A DNA stretch of 64,000 nucleotides from Bromus sterilis. Taxonomy: Eukaryota > Streptophyta > Magnoliopsida > Poales > Poaceae. The notes below the pieces were generated by a model. It saw only the letters and a program-made list of their open reading frames with translations. It had not been told where the DNA came from and made no database searches. Below, one piece after another: positions 46,373 through 58,317 of the stretch. A program made the translations under genes and the position numbers. How positions within the stretch are numbered: the stretch's first letter is position 1; every line of letters starts with the position of its first letter. Where the stretch lies: positions 65,766,001 through 65,830,000 of the forward strand of contig OX465598.1 of the NCBI GenBank assembly GCA_950022295.1, written 5' to 3'.

Positions 46373-48492
46373 TGTTGGAAATATGCCCTAGAGGCAATAA
46401 TAAAATGTTATTATATATATTTCCACGTTCGTAATTAATGTTTATATTTCTGTGCTATAATTGCAATGACCCTGACTATGAGATTCAGAAGAAAACTCAC
46501 TTGCATGTGTGGAAATGTAAACACCAAGAGTTCCTGGTTTAGCCTCTAAGACCAGCTCATGTGCTAACTGATGATTACGTTTTCTTAATCATGGACATTG
46601 TTCTTGTAACAAGGATGTCAGTAGCAATGGGAACATATTGTTAGCAGAACAATGATGTTGAACCGACCCCGGTATTGAATGATATACTTAGAGATCACAT
46701 CGTAACTACGTTATAAGTCATATCATGAAATGTTATCATATACGTAATTCCTTAGACCATGAGAGTATCGAATTGCTTCACACAGGAAGACATGCTTTGG
46801 TTCTTAGATGAATCCTCCCGTAAATGGGAAGTAGTAAAATAAGTTCTGGGTATGTCAGATGGTGTGGCTAGTGACTGTGATAGTTCAAGAATGGGATTTT
46901 CTCCTTCACGATGAAGAAGATATTCACTTCGGGCCCACTCGGTATGACGGTATCCATTATAGTCTGGCCAGACGCATTGTGATTCAGTCACGGGGATACC
47001 GGAATACGATAACGAGAAAAGGGACAAACGAGCAAAGAGGATAACGAGTGGCTTGTGTTCAAAAGTTGTTACACATGGGTGCCAAACTTCTCTCCTCTAA
47101 CTTTGTCATATATCGCGAAGCAAAGGGAATGGTACATGACTAAACATAATGGTTCACTCGAAGTTTCTTCGTGTATGTGCGGGAGTCAACATGGGTGTCC
47201 ATGGCTCCGCTGTTGATTATTGGCTATTGACAAAAGGCTGTTGACCTATGTCCGGAAGATGTTCTGAGTCATGTCCGCATTATACCGAACCTATTGGGTC
47301 ACACACTTAACGAGCAGTAGTATGTTAGAATACTAGTATGGTAGAAGGTTTAGTGGAAGCAAAGCAGAATAGTTCATACGGGTACCGGAAGTAGTTCCGG
47401 AGATTTATGGAATTGTTCATAAGGGCACCAGAAGTAGTTCTGGGTATTTAAGGTTATGTCCGGATCACTCTGGAGTAGTCCCAGGTGGTTCCGGAACATA
47501 TGAGAATGGTACTGGGGAAGTCCTGGATCAACCGGAATAGTTTCCGGATAATCGCTGGGCGTCCCGACAACCTTCGCGGTCATCGGGTGCCTTAAAATGT
47601 AACTCGGATGGTCTTGGAAACTATCCGGATGGCTCCGGAACGTCCGAGAACGGTCTCGGAAGGTCCTGGAAGTGCTAAGTGTCCGGAATGTCCCGAAACG
47701 GTCCCGGTATGTCCCGGAAGGTCCTGGAAGCTTCTAGAAGGTCATGGAAGGTTCCAGAAGGTTCCGGACAGTACCACCCACTCCCCTGCGCCCCTAGCCT
47801 TGGGGGCAAGCCACCTAGGCTGCCCTGGCCGGCCAAGGGGTGGGGGCACACCAAGGGGAAGGAATCCCCCTCCAGGTGGAAAGTCCAACTCTCCAATATG
47901 GCAGGTTTCCGGTGGGAAGGTTTGGGAGGTTTGGGAGTCCAAGTTGGACTCCCCACCCCCCTTATTGCGCCCCAAGGGCCTCTTGGCCACCTATATAATG
48001 TGGGGGAGGGGTGGGGGCGCAGCACAACTTGTCCCCAAGGCCTATGCGCCACCCTCCCTCCTCTAAACCCCGTTGCTCCACTTTTAAACCCCGGTTTAGA
48101 CGCTGTTCTAGATCGGAATCCGTTAGGGTTTTCTCCCTCTAGTTTTCTCGGTGGCGTTCATCTCTGGACGGAGGAGCGCTGCTGGATTGCTGCTACGGGA
48201 TGTGTGGATACTAATGGAGGGGTTGTACCTTCGACCCTTCTTCGAGGAGCTTGTTCATGGGACTTGTCCGTGGGACTAGATCGCGGGACTTGTTCGTGGG
48301 ATTGATCGAGGGACTGTTCGTGGGAGAACTTGCGAGATCTACTTCCACTACGTCCACGAGCTTCACCAACTCTACTTCCGCTACATCGGTTGGTGAGCCA
48401 TGACCTAAAACCTTGTATGCAATCTTCTTGGATGATCTTGGGTTCTTGATTCGTAGGCCGATTTTTTTTGTTTTCTACTACGTTTCCCAACA
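46373..48492 (+). repeat. 5' LTR of D
   Basis: CCTATATAATGTGG at about 47989-48002 is a clear TATA box; the C-rich stretch after it likely carries the transcript start. The part 47380-47770 is packed with CCGGAA and GGTTCC words. Frames such as 47608-48305 are LTR noise repeated in the other LTR. Confidence 0.92.
47380..47770 (+). repeat. CCGGAA/GGTTCC-rich array in the D 5' LTR, upstream of its TATA box
   Basis: At least fifteen near-palindromic words of the GGTTCCGGAA, GTCCCGGAAGG or CCAGAAGG type lie at irregular spacing of roughly 15-40 bp. The other LTR has the same array at 54551-54941. Confidence 0.7.
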
Positions 48493-48493
48493 G

Positions 48494-48505
48494 TGGTATC
48501 ATGAG
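48494..48505 (+). other. Primer binding site of D (tRNA-Met type)
   Basis: TGGTATCATGAG begins one base after the LTR and matches the usual Copia primer site TGGTATCAGAGC for its first eight bases. Confidence 0.75.
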
Positions 48506-49839
48506 AGATCCTTGATTAGATGCATGTTTAGGTCTAGATCATATGTGTGATATGAGGCATTGATTTTCTTGTTGCTTCCCTGTCATGTGATTTTTTCTAT
48601 GCTTGATGGCAAGTTGAGGTTTTGCTACAAGGATTGAGTTTTCCATCGATCCCTCTATGCTGCTTTCAATATGCTGGTTGCCTTGATCATGGTCTACATC
48701 AAACTCCTTGGATCTCATCTTAATCTCGCAATAGAAGATTTAACATGGAGGGGCTTGTGGATTTTATGAACTCAAATCCACACGGGGGTCACGCGTTTAA
48801 CGAAGTTTGGCTTGTGGCATTAGTTGCTGCACGCACCCCGTATGTTAAACTAGCAACAAAAGAAGTATCGTGTTTTGTTTTATCTAGGGTTTCTCGTTTG
48901 CCTTGTAAACCTGCTTAACAACCACGATAAAAGTTGCAACAACCCGTGTAGATGGCGATCTAACTCGTTTTTGCAGAGTATGCATGTGATGTGGTATAGC
49001 CTTCAAGATTTGCAATGTGTTTGTATGAGATGCTATATGTTATGTAATATTTATTCGCGACCTGTGTGTCGTGGTACGGCATGATGACTGGAGTCATATG
49101 ATTGTCACTTAATTATGGCCTGCGTGCCAGAACTGTTTATTAGCTCGAGGCAAAGCAATAGATAGATGCAAGGTGATGATCTACGATGCGGAGGTGGACC
49201 CCGACGCACATGCCGGAAGCCGTGGTGATGTTCCCGGCGCCAAGGACAAAGTTGGTGGACACGGTGACTTCAACCACGACGACGTGAAGACAATGAAGAC
49301 TTCACGAAGCAAAGGGCTATACTATATCACATAATTTTATGAACTGCCTTTGATGTTTATCCCTTTGTTGCACCCTTGTTTGATGCGCGGTAGTCGTATT
49401 TTATTAGGGTGATCTCTCGCAAAACAATATCAAGTTGATAGTGTTCTTCCAACTGTAGCACCGTCTATACTATGTTTCACACCGGAGCAGGTCATGTCAC
49501 ATGGGTGCACACGGTGTGACGCATAAAAGACGGGTGTGTTAAAAGAACACACAGCAATTACACTTGGTTGTCTTGACGGTTTGGATAAAAGTTTGCTACC
49601 GGAACACGCCCATCGAAAGATGAACAAGAATCACCTTTGGCGTGATTGGCAAGTTGGCCTACCGGTCCAGTCTAAGTCATCAGTGATGTCACATCAATGG
49701 CGGACGATTGGGTTGGATCTTGAATCGCGCCAGCATCAATTACGAGAGATATTGATCTGAGTGGGAGCGCACTTAGTAATTAAATTGATTAATCACAAGT
49801 GCAACTTAATTATGAACAAAGTCTTAGTATTTGCATTAT
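48506..49839 (+). other. Untranslated leader of D
   Basis: Between the primer site and the gag trace; no credible frame. Long leaders are usual in BARE-type elements. Confidence 0.6.
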
Positions 49840-50010
49840 CGTTGTAGAATAATGGCTCGCGTTACCACCTTCCCAATTGATTTTGATTAACTGTATTATC
49901 TGGTAAAAACTTTACGATTGGTACCGTATTGTGAGGACTATCCTCAATAGTGCCGAGAAGGACCATGTCCTATCGCAAATTTTTGATGCTCTCCCGCTGA
50001 TGCTATGGAT
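49840..50010 (+). pseudogene. gag: gag trace of D
   Basis: Pieces in shifting frames match the Copia gag N-terminus: a GKNFT motif, then residues like RTIL, KDHVLSQI and DALP. Stops and shifts interrupt it. It would have formed the nucleocapsid. Confidence 0.5.
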
Positions 50011-51224
50011 GATGTGACTTACGTCCATAATCCAAAAATGCTAGAATTCCACCACAGCTAAGTGCATTGTCTTCACCACCATGAAACCCGAACTTCGAAA
50101 AGTTTGGGATAGTTATGTTATATTCATGGAACTGAAAAATTGTTTTCAGTGGTAAGACAATTAATGTTGGATATAAGATATCTAGTACAATGTATGATTG
50201 TAAGCATTAGTGAAAATATTCATTGTGCTCTTAACGAAACGGATAAGTGTGGGATCCAGAAGAACACTGGTCATATGATGATGAGGATTAAGGGAAAGGA
50301 AGTTCCATAGTGTGTTAGTAAGACTTACATGCCGGAAAGTCCATGGCATGCGCCACCCTTGATCATGTGTGATCTTCTGTGAGTAGGAGTGACATTGGAA
50401 ATAGAACTATGATACGTATAAAGGCAAAACGAAAGAAGACTGGAATATCCAGCTCAGAAATGAAAGTCATAAAGAGTTATAGATGAATTCATTGCTGGTC
50501 AAGAGATGTAATTCTTGGGAATCATGATTAAGTAGTTAATTGTGGATTCTGTATATTGTGATTAAACTGTTGATCACCGGAATATCACATCGATTGCATA
50601 TTGTTGCAACTCGATGCAAGAAATACTATGGCCTTTATGACTAGCTAATGATGAGTTTTTGACACGCTCGGGAACACGGTAAAAGGTTTACTATACCGTG
50701 TGTTGACTCTATGATTATCTTCATAATTCATTTTAGAGTTGAGTAAATTGTTACTACACTTTAGCCTTGTTGCAAAACATCATTTTGAATCATGTTTGTT
50801 GCAGGAGAGTTGTTCAAAGCTATGAATAACGTAAAGGACATACTTCCATTATGAATAGGTTGTATGTTATGAATCTTGATAATAATGCTAAACATCCATA
50901 ACACTAACGCTAAACGTCGCAAGACTGACAGAAATACCACATAGATGTGGCACTGCCGTTTATCACAAGTGACATAACATGCATGAAGAATTTCCATAAG
51001 TGATGGACTTTCGAGTCATATGATTATGAATCACTTGACGCTTGCGATCTTTGTCTCGAAGTAATGTGACTAAAACACCGTTAATAGGCCATACATGAAC
51101 GGGCAACTAAACCATTGGTAATCATACATGATGATGTGTGTAGTCCAATAAGCGTAGTTGTGTGCAGTGGATTCCCTATCTTCACTCATGAGTTGAAGTA
51201 GATATGTGGATATCTGTTCAATAG

Positions 51225-51335
51225 AGACATACGTCTGAAATCTTTGAAATGTTCAAGGAATTTTAGAGTGAAATAGAAATTCATTGTAACAAGAAAATAA
51301 AGCTTCTGCAAATTAGATTGTAGAAAGTAATATTT
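51225..51335 (+). pseudogene. Integrase trace of D
   Basis: A short stretch reads TSEIFEMFKEF, stop, SEIEI, then NKKIK. This resembles the Copia integrase segment around KSE-FEKFKEF---VE. The rest of the domain is too decayed to follow. Confidence 0.5.
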
Positions 51336-52249
51336 TAGTTACAAGTTTAGTGAACGTCTGATGAGTTGTGAAGAACTGTCATAACTTGCGTCTCCCGGAA
51401 CATCACTATGAGTAAAGTGTTCGAGAGATGTAATCAAGCCATGTATGACACGGTAAAGATCAAATATGACATTTATCAATTTGCCATTATACTTATTAAA
51501 GTTATGCGTTAGTGACTACAGCTTTTACACTGAAAAGAGCACCATCAAATCTGTTGAAATGACACCATATTAGATGTGGTATGGACTGTTAAAACCATGT
51601 TGTCTTTTCTTAAAATTTGGGTATATGAGGCATATGTTTGACATACTCAAAACCCCAAATCAGATAAGTGCTACTTTGTTAAGGTTATGCCAAAAGTTTT
51701 GGTATTCCTCTATCACTACACAAAAGCAAAACTGTTTGCTGTTAAGAACAATGTATTTTGAAGAAAAATAGTTTCTTACAAAAGAGTGAGTGGGAGGACA
51801 GTGCAACTTGTCAAAGATTGTTGAATCTTCAGAGAAGTACGCAGCTGAACCACACAGGTTAGACAAAAATCGTACAAACATTCATGATATGTAAAACGAG
51901 ATATTGTTGTTCGACAATGATAAACCTATGATATACAAAGAAGCGTTGATGGGCCCTGACTCCGGGATTTGGCTAAATGCCAAATAATCCGAGATAGTAT
52001 CCATGGAAGTAAGTCAAATTTTGAACTTGGTAGACCCTCGGAAAGACTAAAAGTCTGAAGAATATATATATGGATCTATAATTGATTCGGATGAAATTGT
52101 TTTATCCATAAAGCTCAACTCGTTGGAAAATTGTTTTCTAGCAAGTTCAAAGGTTGACTACGGCGAAATAGTGTCGACCGTAGAAATGCTTTAGTCAGTT
52201 TGGGTTATATTAGCAATTACTACATATCTCATTTATAGGATATGGTAGA

Positions 52250-52560
52250 ATGAACGTCAAAACAAAGTTCCTACACGGAAATATAACAAAGGACGTATAT
52301 GTGATACGACCGGAATGTTTTGTCGATTCAAAGGATGCTAAAATAGATGCAAGCCTTGGATATCCAGTGATGGACTGAAGCTAGCCTAATGGAGTTGGAA
52401 TTTTCGTTGTGATGAAATTGCCAAAAGAGTTTGTTTTCATCAGGAATAACGAAGATGCTTGAATATTCAAGAAAGTAAGTGGGAGCTGAATAATATTTCT
52501 AAAACCTTATGTATATGACATATTGTTGATTAGAAATGATATAAGTTTCTTGACACAAAT
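52250..52560 (+). pseudogene. Reverse transcriptase trace of D (RVT_2)
   Basis: DVKTKFLHGNITKDVYVIRPECF (52256 onward) matches the Copia DVKTAFLNG motif. GLKLA then corresponds to YGLKQA, followed by SWNF. Near 52508 the catalytic YVDD appears as Y-V-Y-D with neighbouring stops. Several frames are needed to read it, so the enzyme is dead. Confidence 0.7.
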
Positions 52561-52829
52561 AAGGACTTTATTGAAAATAGTTTTCAGCTGAAGAACTTGG
52601 GCTAATATAGCATTAGTATTGAGCACAGTGATCTATGTAGATAGTAAGTGCCTGATCATGCTAAAGCCAACATTACATGTTGACATGATACTAAAGTAGT
52701 TTAGTATGAATACGCCAAGAAGGATGTTCTTGCCGAGGTCACGGTGAAAAGTTGTTTGCGGAAATCAGTGTTCATGAACACAGATAAGCAAAACACATGA
52801 ATTGAATTTCACTCACATGTGTGTTTGGA

Positions 52830-53210
52830 TTAATCATGTACACCATAATATGTAAAACGACCAGATATGTCCAGTGCTCCAAAAGGTTGTGAGCAAGATA
52901 CCAAAGTGATCAAGATGTTGATCATTGGACAAACAGTGAAAATTTAAACTTATGATAGATAAGATATGTTTCTCGGAAAATGGAGATAATGAAGAGCTCG
53001 TTGTAACAAGTTACACCAGCTGAATTTTGATGTAAACAGTTACACCAATTCAGTCTTCATACTTACTCCGATCGACTTTCGATTTTAATTGGGATTATGT
53101 GTTTCCACGTAAGGGTGGCACAGTATGGAGGAACTATGTCAAGTGCGATACTGTGGCGAATTCTATAACAGAGGCTAAGTATATTGTTGCTTAAAGAAGT
53201 AACAAGGAGG
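52830..53210 (+). pseudogene. RNase H region trace of D
   Basis: IMYTIICK at about 52835 corresponds to the Copia LMYAM-C-RPD segment. GGTVWRNY and DTVANSITEAKYIVA (about 53112-53190) correspond to the end of Copia RNase H, where the conserved TEAEY has become TEAKY. Confidence 0.65.
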
Positions 53211-53530
53211 GTATTTTGAATCATTTAAATTCATTTATGAACATGGTATGGTTTCCTAGATGTTTTGAAGCTCATGGAACATTGATGAATGATTTCATGA
53301 CTTATTCTAAGGAACCAAGGTCCTACCAAATGATCCAAAACATATACAAAGCTAAACTGATAAAATTAGTGAATTTTATGATAGCGTGAAAACGTGAAGA
53401 TATGCAAGATACAAACGGGCCTGAAACGTCAGATCCAATGATGAAGTCTATACCACAAATGAAGCATGTATTACACCGGTATGCCATAGGTGTAAAATGC
53501 TCAAGCACTGATAATATTATTGACTCTAGT

Positions 53531-53543
53531 GCAAGTGGGAGAC
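53531..53543 (+). other. Polypurine tract of D
   Basis: GCAAGTGGGAGAC directly before the 3' LTR, the usual Copia form. Confidence 0.8.
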
Positions 53544-55664
53544 TGTTGGAAATATGCCCTAGAGGCAATAATAAAATGTTATTATATATATTTCCACGTT
53601 CGTAATTAATGTTTATATTTCTGTGCTATAATTGCAATGACCCTGACTATGAGATTCAGAAGAAAACTCACTTGCATGTGTGGAAATGTAAACACCAAGA
53701 GTTCCTGGTTTAGCCTCTAAGACCAGCTCATGTGCTAACTGATGATTACGTTTTCTTAATCATGGACATTGTTCTTGTAACAAGGATGTCAGTAGCAATG
53801 GGAACATATTGTTAGCAGAACAATGATGTTGAACCGACCCCAGTATTGAATGATATACTTAGAGATCACATCGTAACTACGTTATAAGTCATATCATGAA
53901 ATGTTATCATATACGTAATTCCTTAGACCATGAGAGTATCGAGTTGCTTCACACAAGAAGACATGCTTTGGTTCTTAGATGAATCCTCCCGTAAATGGGA
54001 AGTAGTAAAATAAGTTCTGGGTATGTCAGATGGTGTGGCTAGTGACTGTGATAGTTCAAGAATGGGATTTGCTCCTTCACGATGAAGAAGATATTCACTT
54101 CGGGCCCACTCGGTATGACGGTATCCATTATAGTCTGGCCAGACGCATTGTGATTCAGTCACGGGGATACCGGAATACGATAACGAGAAAAGGGACAAAC
54201 GAGCAAAGAGGATAACGAGTGGCTTGTGTTCAAAAGTTGTTACACATGGGTGCCAAACTTCTCTCCTCTAAATTTGTCATATATCGCGAAGCAAAGGGAA
54301 TGGTACATGACTAAACATAATGGTTCACTCGAAGTTTCTTCGTGTATGTGCGGGAGTCAACATGGGTGTCCATGGCTCCGCTGTTGATTATTGGCTATTG
54401 ACAAAAGGTTGTTGACCTATGTCCGGAAGATGTTCTGAGTCATGTCCGCATTATACCGAACCTATTGGGTCACACACTTAACGAGCAGTAGTATGTTAGA
54501 ATACTAGTATGGTAGAAGGTTTAGTGGAAGCAAAGCAGAATAGTTCATACGGGTACCGGAAGTAGTTCCGGAGATTTATGGAATTGTTCATAAGGGCACC
54601 AGAAGTAGTTCTGGGTATTTAAGGTTATGTCCGGATCACTCTGGAGTAGTCCCAGGTGGTTCCGGAACATATGAGAATGGTACTGGGGAAGTCCTGGATC
54701 AACCAGAATAGTTTCCGGATAATCGTTGGGCGTCCCGACAACCTTCGCGGTCATCGGGTGCCTTAAACTGTAACTCGGATGGTCTTGGAAACTATCCGGA
54801 TGGCTCCGGAACGTCCGAGAACGGTCTCGGAAGGTCCTGGAAGTGCTAAGTGTCCGGAATGTCCCGAAACGGTCCCGGTATGTCCCGGAAGGTCCTGGAA
54901 GCTTCTAGAAGGTCATGGAAGGTTCCAGAAGGTTCCGGACAGTACCACCCACTCCCCTGCGCCCCTAGCCTTGGGGGCAAGCCACCTAGGCTGCCCTGGC
55001 CGGCCAAGGGGTGGGGGCACACCAAGGGGAAGGAATCCCCCTCCAGGTGGAAAGTCCAACTCTCCAATATGGCAGGTTTCCGGTGGGAAGGTTTGGGAGG
55101 TTTGGGAGTCCAAGTTGGACTCCCCACCCCCCTTATTGCGCCCCAAGGGCCTCTTGGCTACCTATATAATGTGGGGGAGGGGTGGGGGGCGCAACACAAC
55201 TTGTCCCCAAGGCCTATGCGCCACCCTCCATCCTCTAAACCCCGTTGCTCCACTTTTAAACCCCGGTTTAGACGCTGTTCTAGATCGGAATCCGTTAGGG
55301 TTTTCTCCCTCTAGTTTTCTCGGTGGCGTTCATCTCTGGATGGAGGAGCGCTGCTGGATTGCTGCTACGGGATGTGTGGATACTAATGGAGGGGTTGTAC
55401 CTTCGACCCTTCTTCGAGGAGCTTGTTCATGGGACTTGTCCGTGGGACTAGATCGCGGGACTTGTTCGTGGGATTGATTGAGGGACTGTTCGTGGGAGAA
55501 CTTGCGAGATCTACTTCCACTACGTCCACGAGCTTCACCAACTCTACTTCCGCTACATCGGTTGGTGAGCCATGACCTAAAACCTTGTATGCAATCTTCT
55601 TGGATGATCTTGGGTTCTTGATTCGTAGGCCGAATTTTTTTGTTTTCTACTACGTTTCCCAACA
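53544..55664 (+). repeat. 3' LTR of D
   Basis: 2121 bp; by eye it differs from the 5' LTR at only about 15 positions, including one inserted G near 55187. TATA box CCTATATAATG at about 55161. Confidence 0.92.
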
Positions 55665-56889
55665 GTATCAACCGCCGTCGCCGCCATTTCAAGATCGGGG
55701 CTACCTGGAGAACCTGCCCCGGCACCCTGCCGGAAGGAGTAACCCCCTCCGGGAGACCATCCATAGCCATGGACGCCTCCCGGATGTGCCGTGAGTAGTT
55801 CCCCTTGGACCATGGGTCCGTGACCAGTAGCTATGTGATGAATCTCTTCCCCCCTTTGTGCTTCTACTTTCGAGTCCTCGTGAGCTGCCTCACATGATCG
55901 AGGCATCTATGTAATTTCTGTTGTTGCTATGCTGAGTTTGTTGGGATCTGATGGATTATGAGACTATGTTCAGCTTGTGATGAGTAATATATTTGGTTCT
56001 TCTCTTTTATATTTTGTTCTTGAGTAAATTCTTGCATGTTCTCCGTTGCGGTATTTGCTTTGGCCAAGTATTTTATTTGCAACTCCAAGAGAGAGCGTTA
56101 TGCTCGATTGTGGGTTCAGCCCCTTGATGTCTAGCTTAAGTGACAGAAACATGAGACTAGGGGATGTGATGTTGCCACCAGGGATAAAACAACGGTGCTT
56201 GTACCTACGGGTGCAAGGATTGTTTACTTTACGCAAATTTCTTTTAATGCAGTTGTCTGTTGCTTTGAGTTTACACTTTGGGTGGGATTCACAACTTAAT
56301 ACCAGCGAGATGTTCTGGATAGATATCTCAAGGTGGATGATTCGTAGTAGATGCAGATGAATTTCGGTCTACTTACCTTGGCGTACTGCCCATTGCTTTT
56401 GAGACCTTCCTTTCTTTGCAGCATAGTTAGCATTGCGGTGCCTTCATAATCCTGTCAATTGCCCAACTGTGATTTGTTTACCTCGCTAGCACTTTTATCG
56501 TCTTTTGGGAGAGAGACATCACTAGTGAAAATCACGGGACCCCGGTCCATCTTCACATTATTGTTCACACCCTCAATTTACTTTCAGCGTTTACTTTCCT
56601 TTGCACCTTTTATCTCTTGCGTTGATCCTTTGTAAACGACAAGGCCGGAGGAATTGACAACTCCTCTGTACTCGTTGGGAGCAAAGTTATTTGTTGCTGT
56701 GTGCAGGTCCACGACAACACCCTAGTCAGGAAGCAATTTCTGGCGACGTTGCCACCTACTTGTATCTCCTGAGTCCTACTGGTTCGATAACCTTGGTATC
56801 TTCACCGAGGGAAACTTGCTGCTGCACTGCATCTCAAACCTTCCACTTGGGGTAACCAACGAGGGGCGAGAAGCCGTCAAGCAAATTTC

Positions 56890-56907
56890 TGGCGCCATTG
56901 CCGGGGA
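56890..56907 (+). other. Primer binding site of E (tRNA-Asp type)
   Basis: TGGCGCCATTGCCGGGGA differs by one base from the B site and lies ten bases after the LTR end. Confidence 0.85.
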
Positions 56908-57056
56908 CTCAAGTCTACAAGATAGGGGAGTTGCACACTATCTTTTATCTTTGCTTTTTAGTCTTGTTAGTTTACCTTTCAGTTTTTATCTTCGTGCCCT
57001 TTACCAAAAATCTAAATTTTTTTTTATAGTATGTCTAGTTCCGTACTTGCCAATCA

Positions 57057-58307
57057 ATGTCTGACTTCTTTGAAACTAGATCTTATTGGCATGGAGGATT
57101 CACTGAGGATCAACAAAAGTGGTACAAGGAACACCGCTTGTCTCAAAATGGGATACACTTATGGAAACAAATACATCAGTTGTATGAGTATGCTAGAAAC
57201 TTGTGCTCAATATATAATATATCTTTCTGCAGGGATGAATCTTGTTGCTTTATGAGGCACAAACACCTTGCTTTCCAATTTGAGTACAATGATGATGAAA
57301 CCTTAGCTTCTTATGCTAAGAGAAACTATGATTTTTATGATGCAGAGGAAATAGAAGAATTTGTTGCTTATAAGGGTGCCTATGAAATTACTCCTCTTCT
57401 TAAAAATATTGATGATGCCCCTTAAAAATCTGAGAGTCTTGCTATACTTAACTACTGTTTGGAAAATTACGATGCAAATTACTATATTACTGATCATCTT
57501 GAGAGAATCTCTCCTCCAAAGGAAGAGACTAATGTTTTGCAGGACTCTATGGAAGAAGAAATTACTGAACCTGAAAGCTTCTTGGATGAAAAAGAGGAGG
57601 AGGAGAGTGACGAACAAGAGGAGGAAGAATGGAGCCATCCATTTCTACCTTCTAATGAGAGTAACTCTTTGACTCTTATCTTATATGAGTGTTATGATCC
57701 TATGGATTCTTTTGAAATATCCCTTTTTGATGAAGTTGATGCCTTCTATGCTCATGGCTGTGATGCCACTATGGATGATGCTCACGGAGATGAACTTGCT
57801 ATAGTTCCTCATGTTAAGCATGAAATTTTTGCTATTGCACCCACACTTGATTGTCCTATTATCTTTTTTAAATCTCCAACTCGTATTCCGGAGAATTGTG
57901 CTCTTATAAAGACTCAATGTGATGGGTTGCATTTATCTTATAATCCTAAAGACCGTGTTGAAAACTATACACGTGTGCTTGTAGGTCATGAACAACATGA
58001 TTTATGTGATAGTTATATTCTTGATGTTGTTCATGATACTACTGAAAATTATTTCGAGAGAGCGAAGTTTGGTTGTAGATACTTCCAAATTACTAAAACA
58101 CCTCTCTTCATGTTGAAAGTTTTGAAGTTGTTCTTTTTCGACCTTCCTATGTATGTCACTTTGTGCTTCTTTGATTTATTTTCTTACAAGATGCCTATGC
58201 ATAGGAAGTGGGTTAGGCTTAAATGTGTTTGCTTTCTTGATGCTCTGTTTTGCTTCAAAATTCTTATTCTTGTGAGAGCATCTTCTATAATCATTATGCC
58301 TAGCTAA
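57057..58307 (+). pseudogene. Unrecognised acidic ORF of element E (about 417 codons, one stop)
   Basis: Frame 3 is open from the ATG at 57057 to the stop at 58305-58307 except for one TAA (57423-57425). The first 122 codons contain FCRDESCCFMRHKHLAFQFEY, a Cys/His-rich stretch that could bind metal. The second part has an acidic run (about codons 178-195, EKEEEESDEQEEEE). The last 60 codons are hydrophobic and aromatic around MPMHRKWVRLKC, perhaps membrane-seeking. It resembles neither gag, protease, polymerase nor integrase. I recall similar unnamed predicted proteins in Triticeae repeats, but no function. Position (between primer site and post-stop block) is that of gag-protease in A and B. 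Confidence 0.7.
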
Positions 58308-58317
58308 TGGCTTTAAA

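Larger units (their letters stand above)
46373..55664 (+). mobile_element. Ty1/Copia element D with decayed interior (9292 bp)
   Basis: LTRs of 2120 and 2121 bp start TGTTGGAAATATGCCCTAGA and end CGTTTCCCAACA. The 5-bp duplication gtatc flanks it (46368-46372, 55665-55669). The primer site is of the tRNA-Met type (TGGTATCATGAG) and the polypurine tract is AGTGGGAGAC. The 5051-bp interior holds only broken traces of gag, integrase, reverse transcriptase and RNase H. LTR start and protein traces place it near the BARE/WIS/Angela group. Confidence 0.93.
38056..55670 (-). mobile_element. Complete non-autonomous Gypsy-type element B (interrupted by D)
   Basis: Its LTRs measure 1640 and 1639 bp once D is removed, with TGAT/ATCA-type ends (TAAT at 38056 is a mutated end). 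The interior has the tRNA-Asp primer site, a gag-protease frame (42535-44570), about 2.8 kb of 3' non-coding sequence and the polypurine tract. The direct repeat accgc flanks it (38051-38055, 55671-55675). Like A it has no polymerase or integrase. Confidence 0.92.
37618..56879 (+). repeat. 5' LTR of E, split by B
   Basis: Left part 37618-38055, right part 55676-56879; 438 + 1204 = 1642 bp, exactly the length of the 3' LTR. The bases accgc at 38051-38055 and 55671-55675 are the B target duplication. CCTATATTTACC (about 37986) is a likely TATA region. Confidence 0.9.

Noticed and set aside
47608..48305. 208-codon and 152-codon frames in the D 5' LTR, with a 232-codon frame in the 3' LTR (54779-55477)
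   Set aside because: They are the same LTR sequence twice, span the TATA box, and consist of simple Gly/Pro/Ser-rich translation of the CCGGAA array. They are not proteins.
49536..49760. 74-codon frame in the D leader
   Set aside because: It does not match gag, is absent from known Copia layouts as I know them, and the whole interior is decayed.
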